A stretch of 64,000 bases of DNA from Streptomyces sp. NBC_01335 (GCF_035953295.1 NZ_CP108370.1:806001-870000); one strand, 5' to 3'. Counted from the stretch's first letter, positions 34,685 to 43,047 are shown. Notes: generated by a model not told the origin, from the sequence alone. A program made the numbers and translations.

Positions 34685-35083
34685 TCAGGTGGTTCGCTCG
34701 GTACGCGCGCACAGAGCCCAGATGACGAAGATGTTGATGGCGATGAGGATGATCGACCAGAACGGGTAGTACGGCAGCCAGAGGAAGTTGGCGAGCGCAC
34801 CCAGACCTGCCAGCACCACACCGACGAGCCGGGCCCACAGCGCGCCGGTGAACAGGGCGCATCCGGCCAGGACGATGACGATGCCCAGGATGAGATGGAC
34901 CCAGCCCCAGCCCGTGAGGTCCCACTGGAAGATGTAGTTGCGGGTGGTGACGAACACGTCGTCCTTGGCGATGGCGGCGATGCCTTCGAAGATCGCCATC
35001 GCTCCGCCGAAGATCATCAGAACGCCCGCGAACGCGGTCCATCCGGACTGGAACGCGGTGGTCTTCCGGGTGGTTCTGGCCAT
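34685..35083 (-). CDS. DUF7144-type four-helix membrane protein
   Basis: A 132-residue integral membrane protein with four predicted helices (about 15-33, 55-76, 80-98, 105-125) linked by short loops. The sequence resembles the common streptomycete DUF7144 proteins (GWTAFAGVLMIFGGAMAIFEG and FLWLPYYPFWSIILIAINIFVIWALC). No function is known; some are vegetative or stress-induced. AAGGAGG lies 6 bases before the ATG. It is divergent from the XRE-cupin gene, 163 bp away. Confidence 0.85.
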   Translation of the reverse strand: MARTTRKTTAFQSGWTAFAGVLMIFGGAMAIFEGIAAIAKDDVFVTTRNYIFQWDLTGWGWVHLILGIVIVLAGCALFTGALWARLVGVVLAGLGALANFLWLPYYPFWSIILIAINIFVIWALCARTERTT

Positions 35084-35228
35084 GGTCGGCCTCCTTGCGG
35101 TACCCGTAGCCCCTGAGCGGCCCGAGCGGCGGGCCGGCGACGGTGCCTCCTGCAAGCCTGGCACGCGGCCACCCGATCGGCATACGGACGGCATAAAGGC
35201 ACGGAGACGCCCCACCCGTTCCCACTTA

Positions 35229-35243
35229 CGGGATATGATCCCG
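35229..35243. promoter_or_regulatory. palindrome over the -10 box of the XRE-cupin gene
   Basis: CGGGAT-ATG-ATCCCG is a perfect 15-bp inverted repeat. It contains TATGAT (35234-35239), a good -10 box, whose start point would fall on or next to the ATG at 35247. The layout suggests a leaderless transcript repressed by its own product. Confidence 0.5.
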
Positions 35244-35246
35244 GAT

Positions 35247-35822
35247 ATGAGAGAAGACAGCGAGGCGGAGTCCGCGGACCGGCGGCTGGCCGCCCGGCTC
35301 ACCTCTCTCCGGGCCGAGCACGGCTGGTCCCTGGACGAGCTGTCAGGCCTGACCGGCCTGAGCAGATCCACCCTGTCGCGGGTGGAACGGGGCGAGCTGA
35401 GCCCGACCGCGGCGTCGCTGGGCCGGCTGTGCGCGGCGTACGGGCGGACGATGTCGCGCCTGCTGATGGAGGTCGAGTCGGAGCCGCCCCTCCTCGTGCC
35501 CGCCCGGTCCCAGCAGGTCTGGTACGACGCGTCCGTCGGCTTCACCCGCCGGTCGGTGTCGCCGCCGCACCCGGGGCTGCGCGGCGAGATCGTCGAGGGC
35601 ACCCTCGACGCGGGCGCGACGATCTCCTACGAGAACCCCCCGGTCCCCGGCATGGAACAGCACCTGTGGGTACGGGAAGGAATGGTCGGGATCACCGTCG
35701 ACGGGACCACGCACACCCTGGGCGCCGGCGACTGCCTGCGGTTCCGGCTGCTCGGCCCCTCCCGCTTCCACTGCCCGGGGCCGGAACGGACCCGCTACGT
35801 CCTGATGATCGTGATGCCGTGA
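35247..35822 (+). CDS. XRE family regulator with C-terminal cupin domain
   Basis: A 191-residue regulator: an HTH_3 domain at about 14-70 (LTSLRAEHGWSLDELSGLTG, then STLSRVERGELSP) and a small-molecule-sensing cupin at about 105-190 (MEQHLWVREGMVGITVDG, then HTLGAGDCLRF). This architecture is usual for regulators of amino acid or polyamine genes. An ATG at 35235 is an alternative; the ATG at 35247 is favoured because a -10 box ends 7 bases upstream. The GNAT gene starts 14 bases after its stop and is the likely partner or target. Confidence 0.88.
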   Translation: MREDSEAESADRRLAARLTSLRAEHGWSLDELSGLTGLSRSTLSRVERGELSPTAASLGRLCAAYGRTMSRLLMEVESEPPLLVPARSQQVWYDASVGFTRRSVSPPHPGLRGEIVEGTLDAGATISYENPPVPGMEQHLWVREGMVGITVDGTTHTLGAGDCLRFRLLGPSRFHCPGPERTRYVLMIVMP

Positions 35823-35836
35823 AAGGAACCCTTCCC

Positions 35837-36415
35837 ATGACCGAGATCGTCCCCGTGTCCGGCCCCGAACTCGTCACGTACGCGGACGAACTGGCCGCCC
35901 TCCTGGTGGACACCGTGCACAGCGGCGCGTCGGTCGGCTTTCTCGTCCCGCTCGACCGGGGCGACGCGGCCGACTGGTGGCGGGAGCGCGCGCGGGCCGT
36001 GGAGGAGGGCCGCCTGCGGGTGTGGATCGCCCGGGACGGCGAGCGGGTGGCGGGCACCGTCAGCCTCGTACCCGCCCCGCTGCCGAACGCCCGCCATCGC
36101 GCCGAGGTCGCGAAGCTGATGGTCCGCCCGTCCGGCCGGGGGCGCGGGCTCGGCCGGGCGCTGCTGACGGCCGTGGACGAGTGGGCGGCCTCGGCGGGCC
36201 TGTCGCTGCTGGTGCTGGACACCGAGACCGGGAGCGTGGCCGAGCGGCTCTACCGGGCGACGGGCTGGACGGAGTGCGGCTCGGTGCCGGGCTACGCGCA
36301 GGACGCGGCCGGGGCCCTCAAGGCCACGACCTACTACTACAAGGTCCCCGGGAAGGCCGAGGCGGACGCCGGCCCGGACGGCGCCGGGGTCACAATGGGC
36401 CCCGACGCCTCCTGA
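35837..36415 (+). CDS. GNAT family N-acetyltransferase
   Basis: A 192-residue acetyl-CoA-dependent acyltransferase. The GNAT core motif VRPSGRGRGLGRALL (about 96-110) contains the pyrophosphate-binding R/Q-x-x-G-x-G/A, and RLYRATGWTECGSVPGYA (about 138-155) is the usual motif B region. A 20-residue Gly/Ala/Asp tail follows the domain. The substrate is unknown. GAAAGGA precedes the ATG, 14 bases after the XRE-cupin stop, so the pair is an operon; small-molecule detoxification controlled by the cupin regulator is a reasonable guess. Confidence 0.87.
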   Translation: MTEIVPVSGPELVTYADELAALLVDTVHSGASVGFLVPLDRGDAADWWRERARAVEEGRLRVWIARDGERVAGTVSLVPAPLPNARHRAEVAKLMVRPSGRGRGLGRALLTAVDEWAASAGLSLLVLDTETGSVAERLYRATGWTECGSVPGYAQDAAGALKATTYYYKVPGKAEADAGPDGAGVTMGPDAS

Positions 36416-36447
36416 CCGGGCGGCACTCTTGACGCGAGGAGTTACCG

Positions 36448-36936
36448 ATGACGCTGCACGACATCCCCCTGCACACCCTGACCGGCGAGCCGACGACGCT
36501 GGGCGCCTGGAGCGGCAAGGCGGTGCTGCTGGTGAACGTCGCGTCCAAGTGCGGCCTCACCCCCCAGTACGAAGGCCTGGAGCGCCTGCAGAACACCTAC
36601 GGCGAGCGGGGGTTCACCGTCCTGGGTGTGCCGTGCAACCAGTTCGCCGGGCAGGAGCCGGGCACCGCCGAGGAGATCCAGACCTTCTGCTCGACGAATT
36701 ACGGGGTCAGCTTCCCGCTGCTGGCGAAGACCGACGTCAACGGTGACGGCCGGCACCCGCTCTACGCGGAGCTGACAAAGCTGGCGGACGCCGACGGCGA
36801 GGCCGGGGACGTCCAGTGGAACTTCGAGAAGTTCCTGATCTCCCCCGCCGGTGAGCCGGTCGCCCGCATCCGCCCGCGCACCGAGCCGGAGGCGCCCGAG
36901 GTCGTGGCCGCGATCGAGGCGCAGCTGCCCGCCTGA
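36448..36936 (+). CDS. glutathione peroxidase family peroxidase (cysteine type)
   Basis: A 162-residue thioredoxin-fold peroxidase that reduces hydrogen or organic peroxides. The peroxidatic Cys35 is in NVASKCGLTPQY, Gln69 in GVPCNQFAGQEPG and the Trp-Asn pair in WNFEKFL near 124. A second Cys (82, in QTFCSTN) sits where thioredoxin-dependent members have the resolving Cys. Actinomycetes lack glutathione, so thioredoxin or mycothiol reduction is likely. AGGAG lies 9 bases before the ATG. The downstream end is a perfect 60-bp palindrome. Confidence 0.92.
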   Translation: MTLHDIPLHTLTGEPTTLGAWSGKAVLLVNVASKCGLTPQYEGLERLQNTYGERGFTVLGVPCNQFAGQEPGTAEEIQTFCSTNYGVSFPLLAKTDVNGDGRHPLYAELTKLADADGEAGDVQWNFEKFLISPAGEPVARIRPRTEPEAPEVVAAIEAQLPA

Positions 36937-36942
36937 CGGCCG

Positions 36943-37002
36943 CCGCCGAAACGGCCGGGGCGCCGGGGGTACGTACCCCCGGCGCCCCGGCCGTTTCGGC
37001 GG
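36943..37002. terminator. perfect 60-bp palindrome, bidirectional terminator
   Basis: Bases 36943-37002 form a perfect inverted repeat with no loop (30 + 30 bp, centre between 36972 and 36973, core GGGGGTACGTACCCCC). It lies between the convergent stops of the peroxidase (36936) and acyl-CoA dehydrogenase (37004) genes, and as RNA would fold on both strands. Confidence 0.9.
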
Positions 37003-37003
37003 G

Positions 37004-38230
37004 TCAGCGGATCGGCATGCCGGAGAGGGTGCGGGCGATCACCAGGCGCTGGATCTCGCTGGTGCCCTCGAAGATGGTGTAGATCGCCGCGTCACGGTGC
37101 ATCCGCTCGACCGGGTACTCACGGGTGAAGCCGTTGCCCCCGAGGATCTGGACGGCCTGGGCGGTGACCTGCTTGGCGGTCTCGCTGGCGTAGAGCTTCG
37201 ACATCGAGCCCTCGGCGGAGGTGAAGGGCTTGTTGGTGGTGGCCATCCAGGAGGCGCGCCAGACCAGCAGCCGGGCCGCGTCGATCCGGGTGCGCATGTC
37301 GGCGAGCTGGAAGGCGATGCCCTGGTTGTCGATGATCGGGCGGCCGAACTGGGTACGCGTCTTGGCGTAGTCGAGGGCGACCTCGTACGCGGCGCGGGCG
37401 GTGCCGACCGCCATGGCGCCGACGGCCGGGCGGGACGCCTCGAAGGTGGCCATCGCGGCGTTCTTCACCCGCTCCCCGCCGGACTTGGCCCGCTCGCGGG
37501 CGCGGGCGAGGCGCTCGTCGAGCTTCTCCTTGCCGCCGAGGAGGCAGTGGCCGGGGACGCGGACGTCCTCCAGGACCACCTCGGCGGTGTGGGAGGCCCG
37601 GATGCCGTGCTTCTTGAACTTCTGGCCCTGGGAGAGGCCCGGGGTGTTCGGCGGCACGATGAAGGAGGCGTGGCCCTTCGAGCCGAGTTCGGCGTCGACG
37701 ACGGCCACCACGACGTGGACGTTGGCGATGCCGCCGTTGGTAGCCCAGGTCTTGGTGCCGTTGAGCACCCACTCGTCCTTGGCCGCGTCGTAGACGGCCC
37801 GGGTGCGCATCGAGGCGACGTCGGAACCGGCGTCGGGTTCGGACGAGCAGAAGGCGGCGAGCTTGACGTCGTCGGCGTCGCCGTACATCTGCGGGATCCA
37901 GGTGCCGATCTGCTCCTCGGTGCCGTTGGCCAGCACGCCCACGGCCGCCAGGCCCGTACCGACGATCGACAGGGCGATGCCCGCGTCGCCCCAGAAGAGC
38001 TCCTCCATCGCCACCGGGATGCCGAGGCCGGTGGGGTCGAAGAACTGCTGGGCGTAGAAGTCGAGCGAGTAGATGCCGACCTTGGCGGCTTCCTGGATGA
38101 CGGGCCAGGGAGTCTCCTCACGCTCGTCCCACTCCGACGCCGCCGGCCGGATCACATCGGCTGCGAAACCGTGGAGCCAGTCGCGCACCTGCTTCTGGTC
38201 GTCGTTGAGCTCAAGCGTGAACTCTGCCAT
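37004..38230 (-). CDS. acyl-CoA dehydrogenase
   Basis: A 408-residue FAD enzyme that makes the first alpha,beta double bond in acyl-CoA oxidation. The three usual domains are present: FCSSEPDAGSDVASMRTRA (about 128), FGRPIIDNQGIAFQLADM in the C-terminal domain, ILGGNGFTREYPVERMHRDA and the catalytic Glu in IFEGTSEIQR near 390. A Lys/Arg-rich helical segment (KEKLDERLARARERAKSGGERVKNA) interrupts the domain between the mid and C-terminal parts. The ATG at 38230 has GGAGGGG 3 bases upstream. It is divergent from a TetR gene that probably controls it. Confidence 0.92.
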   Translation of the reverse strand: MAEFTLELNDDQKQVRDWLHGFAADVIRPAASEWDEREETPWPVIQEAAKVGIYSLDFYAQQFFDPTGLGIPVAMEELFWGDAGIALSIVGTGLAAVGVLANGTEEQIGTWIPQMYGDADDVKLAAFCSSEPDAGSDVASMRTRAVYDAAKDEWVLNGTKTWATNGGIANVHVVVAVVDAELGSKGHASFIVPPNTPGLSQGQKFKKHGIRASHTAEVVLEDVRVPGHCLLGGKEKLDERLARARERAKSGGERVKNAAMATFEASRPAVGAMAVGTARAAYEVALDYAKTRTQFGRPIIDNQGIAFQLADMRTRIDAARLLVWRASWMATTNKPFTSAEGSMSKLYASETAKQVTAQAVQILGGNGFTREYPVERMHRDAAIYTIFEGTSEIQRLVIARTLSGMPIR

Positions 38231-38268
38231 GTTCCCCTCCATGCACTGCCCGACATCGCGTTACTTAC

Positions 38269-38290
38269 GGTAACAGCAGTCTGTTACCGG
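38269..38290. promoter_or_regulatory. TetR-type operator between acyl-CoA dehydrogenase and regulator
   Basis: CGGTAACAG-CAGT-CTGTTACCG: perfect 9-bp arms around a 4-bp spacer, with an overlapping partial repeat GTTAC just to the left. It lies in the 181-bp divergent space, 39 bp from the dehydrogenase start and 122 bp from the regulator start, the expected place for a fatty-acid TetR site. Confidence 0.6.
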
Positions 38291-38411
38291 CAAGTAGCCG
38301 CTGTCAACCGCACCCGGACCGATCGGCGCCCTGTCGGAGCGGGGTGTTACGTTTCCCGGGCGCGCGCAAAGCGCCAGGCCAGAGGTGTCAGGGGTGGGGA
38401 AAGGGCGACAG

Positions 38412-39059
38412 ATGGAGACCGCACGACAGGCCGACCGGCAGCGGACGGCGGCCGAGCAGCGGCGCAGGGAACTGCTGGAGGCAGCCGACCGGGTCGTACT
38501 CAGGGACGGCCCCAGGGCCTCCATGAACGCCATCGCCGCCGAGGCGGGCATCACCAAGCCGATCCTCTACCGCCACTTCGGCGACAAGGGCGGCCTCTAC
38601 CGCGCCCTCGCACAGCGCCACACCGACGCCCTGCTCAGCAACCTGCGCGCGGCGCTCGACGCCCCGGCCGAACGCCGCCGGCGGGTCGAGAACACCCTCG
38701 ACACCTACCTCGCGGCCATCGAGACCCGCCCGCAGGTCTACCGCTTCCTCATGCACCCGTCGGACGACACCCCTGCCCCCGAGCAGGGGTTCGACACGGG
38801 CCGCCACTCCGTACCCCTGCTGCGGCGCCTGGGCGAGGAGCTCGGCCAGGTGATCGCGGAGCGCGTGGACCTCGGCACGGACGGCGAGGAGACGGCCCGG
38901 ATCTGGGGACACGGCATCGTCGGGATGATGCACGCGGCGGGCGACTGGTGGCTCGGCGACCGGCCCGTCCCGCGCGAACGGCTGGTACGCAACCTCGCCG
39001 ACCTGCTCTGGGGCCGGCTCGCCGAGGTCGGCGACCGGCCGGGCGCACCCGGCTTCTGA
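38412..39059 (+). CDS. TetR family transcriptional regulator
   Basis: A 215-residue regulator. The N-terminal HTH is standard (RDGPRASMNAIAAEAGITKPILYRHFGDKGGLY, about 33-66) and the C-terminal part is a ligand-binding helical domain. GGGAAAGGG precedes the ATG at 38412; a GTG at 38385 would add nine residues. It is divergent from the acyl-CoA dehydrogenase gene, with a perfect operator palindrome between, so autoregulation and repression of the dehydrogenase are likely. An acyl-CoA effector is inference. Confidence 0.9.
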   Translation: METARQADRQRTAAEQRRRELLEAADRVVLRDGPRASMNAIAAEAGITKPILYRHFGDKGGLYRALAQRHTDALLSNLRAALDAPAERRRRVENTLDTYLAAIETRPQVYRFLMHPSDDTPAPEQGFDTGRHSVPLLRRLGEELGQVIAERVDLGTDGEETARIWGHGIVGMMHAAGDWWLGDRPVPRERLVRNLADLLWGRLAEVGDRPGAPGF

Positions 39060-39096
39060 GGGCCCCTACGGCGGCTGCGGCTGTTCAGGGCATGGT

Positions 39097-39642
39097 TCAG
39101 CCCTGGGCGGCCCAGGGAGCCCGGCGGGCCTTGCGCAGCGCCCGCGCCCGGCGCAGTCCGGTCAGCCGGTCGGTGTAGACCGTGCCGTCCAGGTGGTCGC
39201 ACTCGTGCTGGAGGCAGCGCGCGAACCAACCCGTACCGGTGATCTCCACCTCGTCGCCGGTGACGTTGCGCCCGCGTACCACCGCCCGGTCGAAGCGCGG
39301 GGTGCCGGCCTCGATGCCCGGCAGCGACAGACACCCCTCCGGGCCGCGTACGGTGATGCCGTCCGCCTCCACCAGCCGGGGGTTGACCACGTGGCCGAGG
39401 TGGCGGACGTCCTCGTCGTCCGGGCAGTCGTATACGAACACCCTCAGCGGCACACCGATCTGGTTGGCCGCAAGGCCGACCCCGCGGGCCGCGTACATGG
39501 TGGCGAACATGTCCTCCACCAGCCGGGCGAGGGAGGGACCGAAATCGGTGACGTCCTCGCAGCCGTGGTGGAGGACGGGGTCCCCGAGGGTGCTCACGGT
39601 ACGAATGATTCCGGAACTGCCGGGGATCGGGCGGTTTCGCAT
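39097..39642 (-). CDS. def: peptide deformylase
   Basis: A 181-residue metalloenzyme that removes the formyl group from nascent proteins. All three motifs are intact: GVGLAANQ (54-61), EGCLS (102-106, metal Cys104) and HECDH (146-150, two metal His and the catalytic Glu). Length is typical; the basic C-terminal tail (RRARALRKARRAPWAAQG) is an extension seen in some actinobacterial type I/III enzymes. Streptomycetes have several copies, so this need not be the essential one. It is divergent from murT. Confidence 0.95.
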   Translation of the reverse strand: MRNRPIPGSSGIIRTVSTLGDPVLHHGCEDVTDFGPSLARLVEDMFATMYAARGVGLAANQIGVPLRVFVYDCPDDEDVRHLGHVVNPRLVEADGITVRGPEGCLSLPGIEAGTPRFDRAVVRGRNVTGDEVEITGTGWFARCLQHECDHLDGTVYTDRLTGLRRARALRKARRAPWAAQG

Positions 39643-39755
39643 GGCCGTAAGGGTACGGTCCGCCTTGACCGCCCCGTTCCGTGGTGCCGCGGTGCGGCCG
39701 TCGCTCCGGACATCGATAGGCTGGGCGTGGACCGATGCAAGGAGGATCTAGGACG

Positions 39756-40994
39756 ATGGCAGGCAACACGGAGCCGTTGTCGCCGCGGGCCAAGCTGGCC
39801 GTGACGGCGGGCAAGGCCGCGGCGGCGGTGTCGCGCGCGGCGGGGCGTGGCAGCGGATCGGTGATCGGCGGCCGGGTGGCGCTCAAGCTCGACCCCGACC
39901 TGCTGGGGCGGCTGGCGCAGCACCTGGACGTGATCCTCGTGTCGGCGACGAACGGCAAGACGACCACCACCCGGCTGATCGCCGAGGCGCTGCGGGCCGC
40001 CGGGCCCGTCGTCTCGAACGCGCTCGGCGCGAACATGCCCGCGGGCATCACCTCGGCGCTGGCCGGCGGATCGGACGCCCGGTTCGGCGTGATCGAGGTC
40101 GACGAGAAGTACCTCGCCGGAGTGGCGCGCGACACGACGCCCAAGGCGATCGCGCTGCTCAACCTCTCCCGCGACCAGCTCGACCGCGCCGCGGAGACCC
40201 GCATGCTGGCGGAGCACTGGCGCGAGGGACTGGCGGGCTCGAAGGCCGTCATCATCGCCAACGCGGACGACCCGCTGATCGTCTGGGCGGCCTCGTCCTC
40301 CCAGAACGTCGTGTGGGTGGCGGCCGGCCAGGCGTGGAAGGACGACGCCTGGTCCTGCCCCTCCTGCGGCGGTGTGATGCAGCGCCCCGGGGACGACTGG
40401 TTCTGCGGTCAGTGCGGTTTCCGCCGTCCGGCGCCGAGCTGGGCGCTCAACGGCGACTACGTGCTCGACCCGCACGGCTCCGCGTGGCCGATCCACCTGC
40501 AGCTGCCCGGTCGCGCGAACAAGGCGAACGCGACGTCGTCGGCCGCCGTGGCCGCCGTCTTCGGCGTGCCCCCGCAGGTGGCCCTGGAGCGGATGTACCA
40601 GGTGCAGGCCGTCGCGGGCCGCTACGACGTGGTCTCGTTCCACAACCGCGACCTGCGGCTGCTGCTGGCGAAGAACCCGGCCGGCTGGCTGGAGACCTTC
40701 TCGCTCATCGACCCGCCGCCGACGCCGGTGATCCTCTCCGTGAACGCGCGCGGCGCGGACGGCACGGACACCTCGTGGCTGTGGGACGTCGACTACACGC
40801 AGCTGTCCGGTCACCCGATCTTCGTGCTCGGGGACCGCAAGATGGACCTCGCCGTCCGGCTCGAAGTGGCCGGTCTGGACTTCCGTGTCTGCGAGACCCT
40901 GGACGAGGCCGTCCAGCTGGCCCCGCCCGGCCGCATCGAGGTCATCGCCAACTACACCGCCTTCCAGGATCTGCGCCGTCGTGTCGGCAACTGA
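39756..40994 (+). CDS. murT: lipid II isoglutaminyl synthase, Mur ligase-like subunit MurT
   Basis: A 412-residue Mur ligase homologue. It activates the D-glutamate of the lipid II stem peptide with ATP for amidation. The P-loop SATNGKTTTT is at 63-72, the central ligase domain ends near 300 and carries a zinc ribbon with CPSC (about 201-204) and CGQC (about 220-223), and the DUF1727 C-terminal domain interacts with GatD. GGAGG lies 10 bases before the ATG at 39756. The gatD gene follows 31 bases after the stop. Amidated stem peptide is needed for cross-linking in actinobacteria. Confidence 0.95.
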   Translation: MAGNTEPLSPRAKLAVTAGKAAAAVSRAAGRGSGSVIGGRVALKLDPDLLGRLAQHLDVILVSATNGKTTTTRLIAEALRAAGPVVSNALGANMPAGITSALAGGSDARFGVIEVDEKYLAGVARDTTPKAIALLNLSRDQLDRAAETRMLAEHWREGLAGSKAVIIANADDPLIVWAASSSQNVVWVAAGQAWKDDAWSCPSCGGVMQRPGDDWFCGQCGFRRPAPSWALNGDYVLDPHGSAWPIHLQLPGRANKANATSSAAVAAVFGVPPQVALERMYQVQAVAGRYDVVSFHNRDLRLLLAKNPAGWLETFSLIDPPPTPVILSVNARGADGTDTSWLWDVDYTQLSGHPIFVLGDRKMDLAVRLEVAGLDFRVCETLDEAVQLAPPGRIEVIANYTAFQDLRRRVGN

Positions 40995-41025
40995 TCCCCG
41001 CCAGGGCCTCCGGAGAGGACGAAGC

Positions 41026-41754
41026 ATGAGCAACAACGGTCTGCGTCTGGTCTGGGTCTACCCCGACCTCCTCAGCACCTACGGCGACCAGGGCAACGCC
41101 CTCGTCGTCGAGCGGCGGGCACGGCAGCGCGGTCTCGACGTCCAGCGGGTCGACGTACGCAGCGACCAGCCGATCCCCACGTCCGGTGACATCTATCTCA
41201 TCGGCGGCGGTGAGGACCGGCCGCAGCGGCTGGCGGCGGAGCGCCTGCGCCGCGACGGCGGGCTGAGCCGGGCCGCGTCGAACGGCGCGATCATCTTCTC
41301 GGTCTGCGCGGGTTACCAGATCCTGGGCCACGAGTTCATCAACGACCTCGGGGAGCGCGAGCCCGGGCTCGGGCTGCTCGACGTGGTGACGACCCGCGGC
41401 GAGGGCGCGCGGTGCGTCGGTGACGTACTCGGCGACATCGACCCGAACCTCGGTCTGCCGCCGCTCACCGGTTTCGAGAACCACCAGGGCATCACCCACC
41501 TCGGTCCGACGGCGCGTCCGTTCGCCCGGGTCCGGGTGGGCCGCGGCAACGGCACCGGGGACGGCACCGAAGGCGCGTACAGCGACACCGTGTTCGGGAC
41601 GTACATGCACGGTCCGGTGCTGGCGCGCAATCCGCTGATCGCCGATCTGCTGCTGAAGCTGGCTCTCGACGTCAACGCGCTGCCGCCGGTGAACGACCAC
41701 TGGTACGAGGCGCTGAGGTCGGAGCGCATCGCCGCGACGACCCAGCCGGCCTGA
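41026..41754 (+). CDS. gatD: lipid II isoglutaminyl synthase, glutaminase subunit GatD
   Basis: A 242-residue class I glutamine amidotransferase that supplies ammonia to MurT. The nucleophile is Cys94 in SVCAGYQILG, the same number as in characterised Gram-positive GatD proteins, with the catalytic His near 195 in TYMHGP. Length and lack of a synthetase domain fit a stand-alone glutaminase. GGAGAGGA precedes the ATG. murT-gatD is a widespread gene pair and likely an operon; a hairpin follows at 41853-41882. Confidence 0.95.
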   Translation: MSNNGLRLVWVYPDLLSTYGDQGNALVVERRARQRGLDVQRVDVRSDQPIPTSGDIYLIGGGEDRPQRLAAERLRRDGGLSRAASNGAIIFSVCAGYQILGHEFINDLGEREPGLGLLDVVTTRGEGARCVGDVLGDIDPNLGLPPLTGFENHQGITHLGPTARPFARVRVGRGNGTGDGTEGAYSDTVFGTYMHGPVLARNPLIADLLLKLALDVNALPPVNDHWYEALRSERIAATTQPA

Positions 41755-41852
41755 TGTATCCGCCTAGTTTCAGCTGAGGTATGCACCTTGTTTCGCCTGA
41801 GGCGATTCCGGCTCAGCTGAGCGGAGTCCAGCAGGCGGACAGTGGGTTCGGT

Positions 41853-41882
41853 CCCGCCACCCTGCGCCGGTAGGGTGGCGGG
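41853..41882. terminator. hairpin between gatD and pfkA
   Basis: Perfect 11-bp arms CCCGCCACCCT (41853-41863) and AGGGTGGCGGG (41872-41882), loop 8. It starts 99 bp after the gatD stop and ends 59 bp before pfkA, so it can terminate gatD or sit in the pfkA leader. Confidence 0.6.
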
Positions 41883-41940
41883 TATTCAGCCGGACGACGC
41901 GGTCCGGTCGTCGGCCCACGTTGCAAAGGTTCCTCGGGCA

Positions 41941-42966
41941 ATGCGCATTGGTGTCCTCACGTCCGGCGGCGACTGCCCCGGCCTCAACGCAGTCATCCGC
42001 TCCGTCGTGCACCGGGCGGTTGTCGACCACGGCGACGAGGTCATCGGCTTCCACGACGGCTGGCGCGGCCTGCTGGAGTGCGACTACCGCAAGCTCGACC
42101 TGGACGCGGTCGGCGGCATCCTCGCCCTCGGCGGCACCATCCTCGGCTCGTCCCGGGTCCAGCCCGCGCACCTGCGCGACGGCGTGGAGCGCGCCAAGGG
42201 GCACGTCGCCGACCTGGGTCTGGACGCGATCATCCCGATCGGCGGCGAGGGCACGCTGAAGGCGGCCAACCTCCTCTCGGAGGCGGGGCTGCCGATCGTC
42301 GGCGTACCGAAGACCATCGACAACGACATCGCCTCCACCGACGTCACCTTCGGCTTCGACACCGCGGTGGGTGTGGCCACCGAGGCGCTGGACCGGCTGA
42401 AGACGACCGCCGAATCGCACCAGCGGGTGCTGATCGTGGAGGTCATGGGCCGTCACACCGGCTGGATCGCCCTGCACTCGGGCATGGCGGCCGGTGCGCA
42501 CGCCATCGTGGTGCCGGAGCGTCCGTTCCACATCGACGAGCTGACCAGGGTCGTCGGGGAGCGCTTCTCGGCCGGCAAGAAGTTCGCCATCGTGGTGGTC
42601 GCCGAGGGCGCCAAGCCGCAGGACGGCACGATGGACTTCGCCACCGGTTCCCAGGACATCTACGGGCACGAGCGTTTCGCGGGGATAGCGTCCCAGCTCT
42701 CGGTCGAGCTGGAGCGGCGCCTCGGTAAGGAGGCCCGCCCGGTCATTCTCGGTCACGTGCAGCGCGGTGGTACCCCGACGGCGTACGACCGTGTGCTCGC
42801 CACCCGGTTCGGCTGGCACGCGGTGGAGGCCGCGCACCGCGGCGAGTTCGGCATGATGACGGCGCTGCAGGGCACGGACATCACGATGGTGCCGCTGACC
42901 TCTGCGGTGGAGACCCTCAAGACCGTTCCGGCGGAGCGGTACGCCGAGGTGGAGTGCGTCCTCTAG
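41941..42966 (+). CDS. pfkA: 6-phosphofructokinase
   Basis: A 341-residue kinase that phosphorylates fructose 6-phosphate at the committed step of glycolysis. Motifs are SGGDCPGLNAV (9-18), GGEGTLKAAN (about 102-111) and PKTIDNDIASTD (about 123-134), then MGRHTGWI and LGHVQRGGTPTA. The Gly in GGEGT with Lys in PKTIDND is the mixed type typical of actinobacterial ATP-dependent enzymes rather than pyrophosphate ones. Relatives carry several paralogues; the murT-gatD neighbourhood marks this one. No strong ribosome site is seen. The stop codon overlaps the first base of the repeat at 42965. Confidence 0.95.
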   Translation: MRIGVLTSGGDCPGLNAVIRSVVHRAVVDHGDEVIGFHDGWRGLLECDYRKLDLDAVGGILALGGTILGSSRVQPAHLRDGVERAKGHVADLGLDAIIPIGGEGTLKAANLLSEAGLPIVGVPKTIDNDIASTDVTFGFDTAVGVATEALDRLKTTAESHQRVLIVEVMGRHTGWIALHSGMAAGAHAIVVPERPFHIDELTRVVGERFSAGKKFAIVVVAEGAKPQDGTMDFATGSQDIYGHERFAGIASQLSVELERRLGKEARPVILGHVQRGGTPTAYDRVLATRFGWHAVEAAHRGEFGMMTALQGTDITMVPLTSAVETLKTVPAERYAEVECVL

Positions 42967-43047
42967 GGCGTATGTCGAAAGTGGCGCCGTCCGCCCGGAG
43001 GGCGTGCCGGGCGTCGCCGGACAGGCGGGACTTTCGGCACACGGCCT
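42965..43047. repeat. 83-bp palindromic repeat touching the pfkA stop
   Basis: The left end AGGGCGTATGTCGAAAGT (42965-42982) and right end ACTTTCGGCACACGGCCT (43030-43047) are inverted copies with 15 of 18 matches. The centre is GC-rich. The end sequence (AGGGC-TGTC theme) recalls the elements at 1811, 13212 and 44402. Confidence 0.7.

Noticed and set aside
41842..41940. In-frame extension of pfkA by 33 codons.
   Set aside because: It includes a hairpin and the family start MRIGVLTSGG is at 41941.
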